The notes: generated by a model not told the origin, from the sequence alone. 64,000 bases of DNA from Alitta virens (GCA_932294295.1 OW028573.1:18806155-18870154), one strand, 5' to 3'. Counted from the stretch's first letter, positions 25,538 through 37,798 are shown. A program made the numbers and translations.

Positions 25538-26893
25538 CTCGTCTGTTTGTTTAACAGACGAGTTATTGTTGTCACTTAGCGTTGTTGTTATTGTTGGCGG
25601 TGGCGTTAGATTGATAGATAGATAGATAGATAGATATGAAAAGTGCAGTCCTCTAAAAGGCAAGTTCTTGCCGCTATCGAGTCAACCCATGTTACACATT
25701 TACCCCATGGGTGGGATTTTTTACTTGCCTCAGCATAGACATGATGCTCATGAAAGGTTGTCCAGACCTTAGCACCTCCTGGTTAAGGTCTTTGATTGAG
25801 ATCTGGCAGCACCAGCACAAAAATGGAAGAATTCAGCAAAATGTAAATCTCGACATGTATGTGCAAAGGGTACCCCAGGAGTTTTTCTTCACGTGAGATT
25901 CTCGAACGGCTAGGGCTAGGCAAACGTCATGATGAGCGTCGTCTTTTCACAACTTTGAAGTAATCTGACGTAACAGAGAGGCTGGCAGGCTGCATACATT
26001 TAGATTAAAAATAAAATATTTAACGAGATACAAATAGGTTATGAAGAGCGTCGCTCGATTCAAACCTTTTAAAAGCGATCTAACGTATAGCTCGTGCTGA
26101 TCCATACATGTTTGCGGATCAAAAATAGACCAAATATTAATGCACTGTGAATCTGCAGGGACTTAAAATGTGAAAGATAAGAAATTCCATGAAAATCTTT
26201 GCTTCTTATAACTAAATTTTTTTTTCTAAAGTGTTTCAATAAATGGTGTACTTGTCTATGACGTCACTAGTATCCTATGATTCAGCCTCCATTTGGAGTT
26301 CGATATGCATGGAGCAAAACAGCACATAAACGTAAAATATAGGTCACACCCCGACTTTTCTAATATATTTAAACAATCTGTGGAATAATCAGTTTGCTAT
26401 ATACAAAAATGTATTCATATTTTTCATAGATCTCACTTTGGCTATCATGCTCTGGCATCAACATGTTATTTTGATGGAAGCATGGTTAATTCTATGAGTG
26501 AGCACAGTGCATAGGGTTTATTCAGAGTTGGGGAAACTTACATATGGTTTTCTGGTAATTACCCTATGAAAGTAAAATGCTATAACTTCAGCTTGGGTGA
26601 TCATATTTGCTAGTACCCAATGAGGGGTAAATTACTAAATTGTGATAACATCCATTTGGAAGATTGGATCTTCACCGTATAGTATTGTAGGCCTACACTG
26701 TACAAGGTGTTATGTTCACGTTGTCTTTGGATACCCTTGAAGGGGTAAAATGTTATGAATTTACTTTGTATGTTTACTTGTCAGTAATAATCCCACAGAC
26801 CCTTTGAAAGAGCAATGACCCTGGACAATGTAAACCAATTATCGTGCATACAATATTACAACAGACGAGCGTCATCACCGCTTGCAGTGCTAT
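25538..26893. mobile_element. Possible old element bounded by AACAGACGAG motifs
   Basis: At 25538-25562 a perfect 10-bp hairpin reads CTCGTCTGTT ... AACAGACGAG. The same 10-mer AACAGACGAG recurs at 26860-26869. Between them are a GATA microsatellite (25613-25636), a block shared with other parts of the window (25685-25745) and a stretch at 26110-26132 that is the inverse of 9155-9180 (GATC.AAAATAGACCAAATAT). No coding capacity. Whether this is one element or several is unclear. Confidence 0.35.
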
Positions 26894-28440
26894 TTTTTTT
26901 GGTGTAAGGATATGCTGCAGTGGCAGGCCATATTTCGTTTATTTAATGTCAGTGCCTCAATGCTCAGCCAGCTTTTATTTTACCAGCTGCCTAAGGCAAT
27001 GATGAAACGATAAAGCTTCAGTCCACACCATTACACATTTCAAGCAACCAACTCCCTTAACGCGACCTACGACCCTCAAATTAGCCAATTTTGGTTCGCG
27101 CGAATTGCGCAGTGCCATGGTTGTTTACTTAAGATACAGTATACACGAGAGGGCAGCACAGTGCTGCGTTTCAGCACCGCCTATCAGATAAAAACAGAAG
27201 CAATCATTTTGAGTTAATTGTTTATTTAAATCACACTATTAACAGCATCACGCATTTGATGAATGAAAGGACTAAACATACCAATTAAAGACTATGTCTT
27301 ATGTTTTCACTTATTAATGGATATTTTAATAAATATTAGTGTATTTGATAAACATCATGATTATCTTTGAAAATGTAATCATTGTTAATATTTCTTCACT
27401 GCCAACATTATATCCCTTATTAAGAGGTTGTTCATGGTTAGGTCCTCACCCCCTTATGAGACCATCACAGCCTGCAGAAGGGTAGGTCTCTTAAAGAGAA
27501 GCAGTACTGTATGACAGTGAATGTGGCTATTCAAGACAATTATTTATGGCTATGGATGACCAATTATATAACACAGGTAGTCCATCAGAGACCAATTTAT
27601 TACTAAGTGTTTATATAGTGTGTGCAATAAACTGGAACCATTGTGAAAGGCATACATAGCCTGATAGGCAATGTTAATTAGAGTCCAAGATGTCCTATTT
27701 TTTTAATTCTTGAATTTATCCCTTTGTTAATTGCATATCCTACACCAAAGAATAATTTCTATATCCAAAATAGTCCTATATGGGCTATTACAATGCTTCC
27801 TAAGGAATATATAAGAAATTCAGCAACTGCATTATGCTCATAAAGGTGTTGGGTATAGTTTCATACAAAATATAATTTTACAATATATGTATTTATTGGT
27901 ATTTGAATAAATAAAGTTTAAATACAAATCTTATATATTTGGTTTATTTTGTAATTATACTCAACATATCCATTTTTCATGCCTTTGTAAATCAAATTTT
28001 TTTTCGCACATTAATTACTTTTAGTTGGCAACTGAAGGAACTATACATGATCAATTGCCAATTCCTTCAACAGTTACTGGATTGTTGGGTTGTTGATTTG
28101 CATAAAATCTGTGGCATTTAAATCATACATATATTCATTACCAAACATTTACAGGTGTATATAAAATTACATAATATTTAAGAATAATAACAAGTATTCG
28201 AGTATAAGTCTAAGTAATATAGATTATTATGCACCTAATTCTTATAAAATTGCTAATCACAAACAAAAACTGTAGACTGTTGCTCAAAGGTTGCTGAGAG
28301 TGAAATTAAGAGACTGAGTGACAGAGATCAGCCCTGCAGCAATATGGGAAGGAACTTCGTGTCATGTCTTATATATACAAAGAATATGGCAATAAACTGT
28401 ACTATTAATATCAAATTATAATTGTATGCACTATAATATG
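26894..28440. other. Intergenic stretch with one CpG-bearing patch
   Basis: At 27055-27180 there is a CpG-containing patch with CCAATTTTGG and TTCGCGCGAATTGCGCAG, possibly promoter-like. No exon follows on either strand that I can support. The remainder is AT-rich without recognisable features. Confidence 0.45.
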
Positions 28441-28489
28441 CCTCAACCTTTCATGGCTGTCATTCCATGGGATGGTCAACAATCTTTAT

Positions 28490-29180
28490 AATTTTTTTCC
28501 AGATTTTCGTAACAATGTCAATGTGAAAGTACTATGATTAAGATATGTTATTAGCAAAAATTCACGAATGTAGGGAGTGCCAAATTTTCATATTTTCCCC
28601 CCAAAAAGATATCTCTGCACAATTTCAAACATATTCTAATAAAGTTTTGTATGCATGTGAGTGCAGTAGGAAGTTCTACTCTGGAAACTGAATATTGTGA
28701 AACAACTGAGATATGTCAATGTGACTAGTAAAAGGCACAAATAAGCCATGTAGAGTAAAACTGTTTGAAATTTGTTAGAGCAAGTGCATTAATGTTAGAT
28801 GTAGGGTAAATAGTGTCGTTGTTATGGAGGTTTGAGAAATTTAGTATTTTCCCTATTTTTCCCTTATTTGGAAAATTATCTAGCATTTACGGCCATGAGA
28901 CCCCCAAAAGGCACCACTACACTATTTTAGACAAATTATGACAAAGTTTAAAGCATGTAGGTGCAGTAGTTTCAGAGTTCTGCCCCGGAACAAAAAACAT
29001 TAATTTTTTTCCATTTTGTAAAACAGTTAACATATGTCAATGTGACTATCAAAAGACACCACTAGGCCATATAGAGTATTACTGTACAAAATGTCATTAG
29101 GGTAAGTGCATTAGTGTTGGAGTTCTGCTCCAGAAACGAAAGTGTTACGCCCACACGTCAGACGGACATTGACAATAACC
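28490..29180. repeat. Diverged internal duplication, about 320 bp apart
   Basis: Blocks around 28705-28770 and 29030-29100 match (ATATGTCAATGTGACTA.. AAAAG.CAC ... GCCAT.TAGAGTA), as do the GTGCAGTAG ... AGTTCTGC.CC.GAAAC blocks at about 28660, 28965 and 29120. The run ends in ACACGTCAGACGGACATTGA. Looks like an old non-coding repeat family. Confidence 0.55.
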
Positions 29181-30350
29181 CTCTTTGAACTGTGCTATAA
29201 GGGCATGATCATGGAATACTTCTGATTTGAACAGCGGTTCAGTAGTCTTTCTGCACTGACAACCAAAAGCTTGAAGGTCATTACTATCAGACGCATTTTA
29301 TGGGTAAATGTTGGTCTCTAGGTTCACTATTTAGAAACTAATGGAAGGCCTAGTATTTTATCTGTCACTCCTACCCTCGAAATTACGCAGATTCAAATCA
29401 TTGTATTCCAATGCCAAGTATGCACCTTGCAGTTTGAATTTTTCTCAGTGCATGTTGTCTCATGTGGTATCTTTAGATTTCTATAGGTTTGGATAGTTCT
29501 TCTTCAAGAAATGTTATTGGGAACCACAATTATGTAGGTTCTAATATGTCCATAGCTGTTCATGAGAAATAGAAGAATAAATGAAAGTGGTATGTACTAC
29601 ATATATTTATAGATTGATATGTTTTCATGGTTGAAGACATGGTAAAGCAACAGGTGTTGTGCATAAGCTGCGGTATAATATGCAAATTATACTGAAGGTT
29701 TTTATTTAGAAGTGCCATATATATTGTCATGTATTAATATTTCAATTTTATCATGTTTCATAGTTACTTGTTTGTGAATTTAGTCCTTCTTTGTTTGGTA
29801 TATATTCCATTGTCTAGCCAGTGCACCTGCATCATTTGCATAATTAATGAGGGTGCAACTGGCCCCCACAATTCTTTGTTTGAATTGACTGTATATAGCA
29901 AGGTCAGACTGGACCTCAGGCAGTTTGGGTGTTTCCACCACAATAAACACCTCTCTCAACCTATACCCCTGGACTTGACTCTATTTTATTCTCCATACAT
30001 TACAATATTGTCTTACGGTAAATAGTTAGATGTAGGTTAAAAGTTTTTTCATCTGGAGGATGTCTCTATTAAAATGATGATGTAAGATGCTTAACAATTC
30101 AGTGACTGAAGTTGAAAGACCAGAAATTTAGATTTGACAAGATAGCAAGGTACTGAATTGTTATAGTTGTAATAATATTAAAAAAACGTATGCTGATATA
30201 TTATATGGAATGTCTATTTTCATAAATGAGGGTACCAGCTGATATAAAACAAAACGAAACTAATTTAATCAGTTATTTACGCTGAAGTCACATTTGGAAT
30301 ACAAGTATATATATATAAGTATTTTTCTGGCATGCACCTAACCGTTTGAA
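29181..30350. other. 3' flank of the dehydrogenase gene
   Basis: No exon seen. On the minus strand an AATAAA at 29990-29985, about 370 bases past the dehydrogenase stop, could be its polyadenylation signal. The 90-codon plus-strand frame at 29753-30025 has no support. Confidence 0.45.
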
Positions 30351-30357
30351 AGTGTTG

Positions 30358-33300
30358 TCAGTTTTTCTTGCCGGATTGTACTGCGGAGTTGATTGCATTA
30401 ACCATTACAGTGTCATACTGTTCAGTTGGAAGCAGAATCATTTCATATAGCTGAAAGACAAATAACAAACATGTCTTGGTGGTATATTAATTAATTAATA
30501 GTGTAAATTTCTCTTTTATTTGTACCTTTATTGATACCAAAGACGAAAGTTTTACCTCAGCATGTGATGGGGCTTCCAGCATGAACACTATTCCTTTGGC
30601 AACATCTTCGGCGGACAGCATCTGCAAAGGTAAATGTATCCTTTGACATAAAGATTTTGACGTTATAAAAGATTTTTACTGATGTCACTGTAAAGAATCT
30701 TTTTATACCTTGAATGCTGAATGCAGTGCCCGAGCAGCTTCCTCTCCAGCTGCACGAGCGGCGAAGTTTGTCTCTACTCCCCCTGGGCTAATCTCCTGTT
30801 AAGATATTTGATAATTGTAAGATTTCAATGATCAATATTGAACCAATTCCTTTCATTTAGAATTATATATTTGAAAAAAAAAAAGGATTATAAACTAAAT
30901 TTTAGGAGGCTAATCCTTTTGATGATATAAATAATATTATTTTATAAAAGTATAAAAGATAGATATTGGTCTGCGTACGTGGTTGTGTAGTTATAAGATT
31001 GGCATCATGATAGACGGGCTAGAATATCTTAGTGGTTCTATGTAATTGGTGGATTGTCCAGATTTCACTTTTTTTGTTGTAACAGCCAAATGAAATGCTC
31101 CATCGAAGAATGTCACATTTTAGACTATGCGTAATATATATTTAGTGTGCCTGATGTTTGGTCATTAATTTTGTATGGAAAATTTAAAATTACAAGTGGA
31201 GTTTTACTTGAAATTAAAGGCCTACAATTTCCTTAATAGACAGTCAAATTTTAATTTCCTTGAAATTTGTTTTATGTTCAACCCATGCATGGGATCTTTC
31301 GAATTCACTTGCTTCAGCATAGACAGTACAACGACACCCAGCTGAGTCCTGGACCAGGATTCCTACCCCAACCTTTAATTTACACAATTTGGTATCTGTC
31401 ATCTCACTTTCTTTAGTGAATAGCATTGAATAAATACTTGAAGGGTCTCTTACAGAAACACGTATATGAGTCCCTGTTGCTCTAATTTCATTTCTGAGAC
31501 CCATGAGCAAGGCTCGGACCATGTGCTTCGTTCCAGCGTAAAAGTTTCCTGCTGGTGCGTCCAGTACAACGTGGCCTCCCCAACTGTAACGACACAAAAG
31601 TACACCAATTCATAAAAACTGTGTACGTTTAATCCCAAGCAATAAATAAAATGTGGTCCAGTACCTAGAAACATGTATGATATGTCCGTCTGTAACATTC
31701 CTTTCCTTCATTGACTTATAGGCTTCACGTGTAAAGATGCTTAGAGCCATGATATTTACCTGCAAGAAATATTCTTACATAGTCAGTCATTGACTTGTAG
31801 AAAAAAATTCTAGATTTTCAAAAAAGGCTAAGTAATTACATCAAGCATTTCTCTCCATTGGTCATTTTCCCCACTAAGCAAAGGAGCCATATTAGCCAAA
31901 CCAGCGTTGTTGATGCACACATCGATGCCACCATTTTTCTTGCAGACATCCACTACAGCCATGATGTCGGATTCTTTTCGCAAATCACACTGCACTGGAA
32001 CGATTGATCCCTTTTCATTTGTGACCAATATTTGCAGGTCCTGCAAGCAAGAAACAAGTGACCATATTATCCAAGAGCTGGTTTATTTATTCAATTTTTT
32101 TTTAAGGAAAAGCTTTATTCTTTTATATGCGAGTCGAATGTCAGCATCTTAATGCTACTGGCCTGAGGCAGATGTAATGATGGTTGAAATGAAAATGATT
32201 GGAGTCTACATGTTACACATTTCACCTATGGTTTGCAGGGCCTTAGCCTGGGAAAAAGTCAGGGCGGGGGGGGGGGGGGGGCAGTTTGGTCTAAGTTCAA
32301 ACTTCCGATGTCCTGCCAGCTGATGTTCACTTCAGTACCCATAAATGTACTATATTTGGCAAAATTCTGTCCACGATACGGTCCTGGGTTGGGTGGGTCT
32401 TTTACTTGCTCCAGCTTAGCCACCAAGTACAAGACACTACCAATTTACTGTCTCATATGACTAACATCCAGCTTCACTTTGTTGTATATTTTAATACGAT
32501 AAGATTGGAAAGAGCACCTGATGACAGTTTACTTAAGAAATGTTTAAATTTTCAGAAGGAAATTTATGTGAATGCAGTAAATGGAAATAACTGGTTCAGT
32601 AAAGTGTGTCATGTATTAAATAACTGCAACATTGAATATGATATTAGTAACCTCAGAAACTTTGACATTGATAATATCTCTAACACAGTGAAACTAAGAC
32701 TCTATGAAGCCGAACATGAGCGACTTATAAATGCAATAAATGACAGTTCACAACAACCAAAACTTAGGACATATAAACTATTTAAAACTGATTGTAGAAT
32801 AGAACCTTATCTTGAATTGCAACAAATTCGCAAAGTGTTAACTAAAATAGCTAGATTTAGGACAAGTTCACATAGCCTGAAGATTGAAACAGGTCGACAC
32901 CATAAACCAATAATTCCTGCTCCAAATAGAATATGTGAAAAGTGTACGTTAAACTTTGTAGAAGACGAAATTCACTGTTTGATTGTCTGTCCTGGTAATG
33001 AGCAACACCGTGTTAACCTTTTTTTGAATGCAACTAAATTTATTAACAACTTCTTGTCTCTAGATGATATAATTAAGTTTACAGCAATAATGACAAACAA
33101 GGAACCTGAGTTATTAAATTGTTTAGGAAAGTTTCTCCTTCAAGCCGATGTGTAGAGAAAACCATCTCCTGTATCCACACAGTTATTAATTTAGTTTATT
33201 AGTTTATTAGTTATGATGTGCTTGTCATGTTTTGGACTTTAAGAGCGAAATGTTTTTATTAGCGGCTTGTATTTTTTTCTATTGTGTATGTGGATTTTAA

Positions 33301-33723
33301 ACACGTATTATAAGTTAACTTGGTGGCTGGAACCTTGATTATTGAAATTTTATTGCTTTCTGTATTTACATTAATGTCTCTTTCATGTTATCTTTTAACT
33401 GAATGACATATGTATCACTTATGATATTTTACATGTCAATAAAATCTATATATATATATATTTAAAATGGAAGCAATTTAACCCATTTTAATGTTGATAA
33501 TGCATATGAGTTTAATATGAAGTGGTTGTTGGCAGTGTTTGTATAACTAAATGATTCATAACCATATACATTATTAGCAGGGGAGTGTTACCTGTATCTT
33601 TTGTACAGTCCTTGCACAGCCCACAACCTTCATACCATGGTTGGCCAAGGTGACTGCAACGGAAGCTCCAATTCCAGAAGATGCCCCTGAGACAAGTGCA
33701 AGTCTTCCTGACCACCGTTCCAT
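30358..33723 (-). CDS. Short-chain dehydrogenase/reductase, DHRS11-like, complete, seven exons
   Basis: Minus-strand coding exons are 33723-33592, 32040-31840, 31759-31665, 31583-31454, 30795-30709, 30621-30556 and 30450-30358 (stop TGA). All have GT-AG junctions and matching phases; the total is 804 nt, 267 aa. The classical SDR layout is complete: cofactor loop SGASSGIG (12-19), R38 after the second strand (favours NADPH), CDL (63-65), INNAG (87-91), N113, the catalytic serine in HVSSWGG (142-143), Y158 and K162 in YAGTK, and SPGGVET after them. This is a cytosolic-type SDR with no signal peptide. DHRS11 relatives reduce ketosteroids and other carbonyls; the substrate here is unknown. The last exon encodes LLPTEQ, matching the RPTEQ end of DHRS11. 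Intron 1 carries an antisense LINE fragment. No lesion in the coding sequence. Confidence 0.94.
32190..32420. repeat. Dispersed repeat fragment in intron 1 of the dehydrogenase
   Basis: The pieces TACATGTTACACATTT (32208) and TTTTACTTGCTCCAGC (32400) match blocks at 25690-25740 and 31305-31320 (ACTTGC.TCAGCATAGACA). Includes a 16-base G run at 32266-32281. Part of a low-copy dispersed family. Confidence 0.4.
32406..33465 (+). pseudogene. LINE ORF2 C-terminal fragment inside the dehydrogenase intron
   Basis: A 249-codon frame (32406-33155) without RT motifs. It contains RTYKLFKTDCRIEPYLELQQ, IARFRTSSHSLKIETGRHHK and a CCHC-like finger ICEKCTLNFVEDEIHC ... CPGNEQHR, the same post-RT module as at 10.1-11.1 kb. 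Translation stops at 33155. The 3' UTR carries AATAAA at 33439 followed by TA repeats. The element is 5'-truncated and lies antisense to the host gene, between its exons 1 and 2. Confidence 0.85.
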
Positions 33724-35100
33724 TTTTTAGTTTAAAGACCTGTATTTTAAAGTTTATGAATATTAATGCATTCAGGAGTAGATATGTTCACCCCACTACT
33801 ATAGCAACAGGTAAAATGTTTCTGACTTACGTATGTCCAATGGGTGTTATCGATGTGTCTGATACTGCTGAGCGCTTGGCTGGTAATGGTGAGTTCTCCC
33901 GCTTGGGTCCTTTATATTGCAGAAATGTCCCAGAATTGTATTGACCGTCCTATATGCATGTCATGCAAGTCATCTAGTGTTTACCCAGGGCACATAGTGC
34001 ACTGGGTATCACAGGGGTTTTTGTACTTGTGTATTTCTCTCATATTTAGTATATATAATATTATATTAATGTGAACATCAAATCACAGGTTTTCCCCCCC
34101 CCCCCCTTCATATTTTTGTCACTTTCTGAGGATAGAAAAAGCATACTTTGAAAGCCTACTCCAATGTTGTGGATTAAACAAAATATTTGAGCCTGTAAAA
34201 ATTTGTTTATTTGTACAAAATTTGTTCAACTAGGAATGACATAAAAACTATGTCAAATCAGAAAAAGAAAGTTTTCCTTTTGACACTATGAAAAAAACGA
34301 ATAAAGAGTAAAATATTTTACGTTATGTTGTTGATTATCTGGCGATCCCTCGTGTGTACTGATAAAAACATGCACAAAGAGGCTCCTGTGTGATAGGGTT
34401 AAATTCCATACGAAAGACACTGTTTATTTCATTATTTATTATTTTAATTAAATCATAATTGTATGCACATGAATTCTACAACCTTTTATTGCTGTCATTT
34501 CAAAGTATGGGAAGCTAACGAGGGAATATGAAAGAAGCAACCATTTTTTCCCCCAGATTTTCAATATTTGATCAAAGTATTGCAATATTCAATCCAGTCA
34601 ACAGTTTTTGTTTATAATTAGAAATTTCATAATATTATAATATTAGTTTCGCCTCTCTATCTCTCTATCTCTCTGTCTCTCATACACCTGTACTGGATAC
34701 CTGTGCTGGATATTGCAGCTTGTACCAGATAAGGCCAAGGCAATTTAATCGGTTCACAAGGAGTTACATCGGCCTAGCCTTATTCAGCACACCACGAGCG
34801 ATGTGTGCCAAATACATTGGTTTGACGATTTCAATTTCCAATAATACCAAATAGAATATAATTAGAATCTCACATTTATTAACCTGAGAATTACTGATAG
34901 GAAGTTAGGTTCGAGGGTCATAATATAGGCCTACAATCAGACAATGGTTACATAATAGGCCTATTATGTGAGACATGAAGATATGCTCACCCGAAAATGT
35001 CAGTGTACAAAGAGGCCGAAATTTGAGTTGTACTTAACATTTGAGGGTGTAAATATCTTGTCTCACAATGTTACCATGTAATTGTTTTGTACCACTGAAC
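33724..35100. other. Intergenic stretch upstream of the dehydrogenase
   Basis: Contains the promoter region of the minus-strand dehydrogenase but no clear TATA box. A 13-base C run lies at 34094-34106. A TCTC-rich microsatellite is near 34655-34680. Two TAGGCCTA octamers occur at about 34926 and 34957. No exon seen. Confidence 0.5.
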
Positions 35101-35130
35101 CCCATCCAACTGACAAAATTACATAATAAC

Positions 35131-35201
35131 GCTATACTGCACTTTTTCCGATTATTTTGTACATATTATGTACAAAATAATCGGAAAAAGTGCAGTATAG
35201 C
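35131..35201. repeat. Perfect 71-nt palindrome
   Basis: Left arm 35131-35165 (GCTATACTGCACTTTTTCCG ...) and right arm 35167-35201 are exact reverse complements over 35 nt with one spacer base. As RNA or single-stranded DNA this would form a near loop-less hairpin. The outer end of the right arm (GTGCAGTATAGC) is also the start of the neighbouring TIR element. Confidence 0.95.
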
Positions 35202-35463
35202 GGACCCAGATTTATGACCATAGATATCTATTTAACAAGCCTCATTGTCAGGCCTATGACGTAAAATGCTTGAAATGTAATTATGACGTCACAAAAATTA
35301 ATGTAGTTATCACGGCGGTTTCATCTTCACGGTAAAGACAGCGTTTATACACCAAATGTTATTTTAATTGTGCTAGAACTTAAAACTTGTGAAATATTTG
35401 ATAAAATTGAATTTTTAATGACCGCCAAATATGGGCATAAATTTGGGTCCGTTATACTGCACT
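35189..35463. mobile_element. MITE-like element with 27-bp TIRs
   Basis: The left end GTGCAGTATAGCGGACCCAG.. (35190-35216) and the right end (35437-35463) read as inverted copies: GTGCAGTATA.CGGACCCA.ATTTATG with two mismatches. The 275-bp size, lack of coding sequence and paired termini fit a miniature inverted-repeat element. Confidence 0.72.
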
Positions 35464-35519
35464 AAACCTAATAATTGCTCACGACGTTGCTTCAGGCCTC
35501 GCCCACTTTGTGCCAACCA

Positions 35520-35668
35520 TGGCTCATACACAATAGCTAACTGTTGTACATGAGGATTTGTACAACCGAGTACCTAATGCTAACTTGCAGTGGTGAGTGG
35601 TACATTACATTATATACGCCGTTGTACAAATCCTCATGTACAACAGTCAGTTATTGTCCATGAGCTTT
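35520..35668. mobile_element. Short inverted-repeat element
   Basis: Perfect 27-nt arms at 35540-35566 (ACTGTTGTACATGAGGATTT...) and 35621-35647, separated by 54 nt. The inversion extends imperfectly outward for about 20 more bases (GCTCAT.CACAATA.CT). A foldback or MITE-type element. Confidence 0.8.
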
Positions 35669-35806
35669 GCCAAGCTGCCATTGGCTGGCAGCCATAACAG
35701 CGCCTAGAGCAGCGCACCTTTTATTTAACTTCGCCGATTTTCGTCCGATATTTAGGTAAATACTGAGTCACCAATGACTCAGTCGCCAGAAACTCATCTG
35801 TGTACT

Positions 35807-36814
35807 GTGGCCCAGAAGTACAAAGTAGTTGTGAAGCTGCACGGTAGAAAATTAATGTTGTGCTGTAGAAAAACGTTGCTGCGCACGAAAAACGCATTGT
35901 TGCACTGAAAATAATCGTTGTTGCACGGAAAAAAATCGTTGTTGCGCGTAAAATCACTTCACTAATGTTTCAGTTTTTTAGGCCACATAGTGATTGATAG
36001 AACATTTGTAGTTGGTTAATTCCAATTTTACCGATAAATACCAAAATGAGCTAAAATGAAATTGCTCTCCAGCACTTATAAATGTGAAAATGTTATTTGA
36101 GTCCATTTTTGCAACTATCCAGGGTAACATATTTTAGTCTGAGAAACATGTTTGTAAACATGCTAGTAACTTTAAATGGCAGTATTTTGCAGAGAATGTA
36201 AAGATCAAAAAAGTGTATAGGTTATTTAAACTATATATTATATTTCTTGGAATATCCAAAGAAAATTAGTATTTCAGCCCTCTGAAACTCTGTGCAGGTA
36301 TATTTGGTCATGGCCAAAACGACCTTAAGGGTCCATATCAAATAATCTAGTCGTTTTGCATTCTTACTGACTTTAAAAGCTGGTATTGTGTGATAAACCA
36401 GCAACATTTGTAAATAGGTGTATATTATTGATAAACCTTGTAAACCCCCCAGCCCCCCCCCCCCATGGCTACGCCACTGCTTGTAGCGCGCAACAACCGT
36501 TTTGTAGTGCGCAGCAACCGTTTTTTAGCATGCAACAACCGTTTTGTAGTGCGCAGCAATCGTTTTTAAGCACGCAACAACCGTTTTGTAGTGCGCAGCA
36601 ACCGTTTTTAAGCGCGCAACAACCGTTTTGTAGTGCGCAGCAACCGTTTTTAAGCGCGCAACAACCGTTTTGTAGTGCGCAGCAACCGTTTTTTAGCGCG
36701 CAACAACCGTTTTGTAGTGCGCAGCAAACAGTTTGTAATTGGCGTGCAATAACAATGAAATAGGGTGCAGGAAGTAATTTCTGTTTTGGCCACTACTTTG
36801 TACTTCTGGGCCAC
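35807..36814. mobile_element. TIR element of about 1 kb with internal 21-nt tandem repeats
   Basis: A 23-nt terminal sequence beginning GTGGCCCAGAAGTACAAAGT occurs at 35807-35829 and as an exact inverse at 36792-36814. Inside, the left side (35860-35955) holds a few copies and the right side (36477-36733) about twelve copies of a 21-nt unit in opposite orientation, so the whole forms a large foldback. There is no transposase. The plus-strand frame over the right array encodes PF(C/L/F)SAQQ heptads purely because the unit is 21 nt. A 12-base C run is at 36453-36464. Confidence 0.82.
36477..36733. repeat. 21-nt tandem array (42-nt higher-order period)
   Basis: Alternating units TTTTGTAGTGCGCAGCAACCG and TTTTTAAGCGCGCAACAACCG (21 nt each), about twelve in total. 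Alternation of two unit types gives a 42-nt higher-order repeat. It is rich in GCGC and lies inside the larger TIR element. Confidence 0.9.
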
Positions 36815-36839
36815 GGTATCTGTGTGTATGAAGACACTT

Positions 36840-37790
36840 CGTGGGCTGGAATTAGGTCACCTAGTGGTTGGAATTAGGTCACGGTAGGCTGGATGTTGGT
36901 TCGTTTCTAATTGTGATCTGCACAGTAAGAGATATATAGTTAACACCCCCATTTGGGAAGTTAATGAATGTATTTTAATAAAGCAACACAGGTTGTAATG
37001 ATTATGCTATGAAACGAATTTATCAAGTTGAAAAAAGTTTAGCTGGCTTTCTTCTCTTTCCCACCAGAAATATTCTCCAATGCCATCTGGAATGCAAACA
37101 GATTTAAACACACAATGGCGCTAATCTAAGGCCCCTTAACCTAAGACATGTCAATGCCCAGGCAAATATTAACAAAATATATAATTTATTAATTTTGGCA
37201 CCATATAACTCATGGGAACACATACTAACTATGGCCCCATAACTTCCAATTTACTTAATTTGAAGATGAATCTCTGCTTTAAGATGCCAATTCTGATATA
37301 ATCATCCAAACAGTATCATTCATTTCATCATCAAATCGATTTTAGTTCATTCCTAGCCTCCTTTTTAATAGTTCATCAATAGATCAATTATTCATCCAGA
37401 TTTTGACCCTCATTATAATCCCATGTTCTGGATCATATTCGCGTGAGAGTGGTGGACCAGGGTGTATTTGATATGGAGACTGTTGTTGCAGAAAGTATCT
37501 ATATTGGTGGGATGAAAGTGATTTATTGTAATGTAACAGAAATATAGAACCTGAGGGAATAAATCAACATGCAAGGTATTAAAGATAAAATATATAATAT
37601 GCGGCAATGTATTTTATGTTATTCACAAATTTTTTCCTCACAAAATGGTTCTTTAGACTTCAGCATACTGACAGTGCATTATCTTAAGTCGCCTCAGCAT
37701 TTTCTGTTGACACCAAGAAGTCTCTTTATTCAAAGAGCCAAGAATGACCTCAGCCTCAGCAAAAGAAAGGTCAGGTCACCAATTATAATA
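36840..37790. other. Upstream flank of the bursicon-like gene
   Basis: No exon seen. The overlapping nuclear-receptor-type half-sites AGGTCAGGTCA lie at 37768-37778, 31 bases upstream of the TATA box. Confidence 0.5.
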
Positions 37791-37798
37791 TTATCGAC

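Noticed and set aside
36386..36763. 125-codon plus-strand frame with PF.SAQQ repeats
   Set aside because: An artefact of a 21-nt tandem array inside a TIR element; no start context, splice site or domain.
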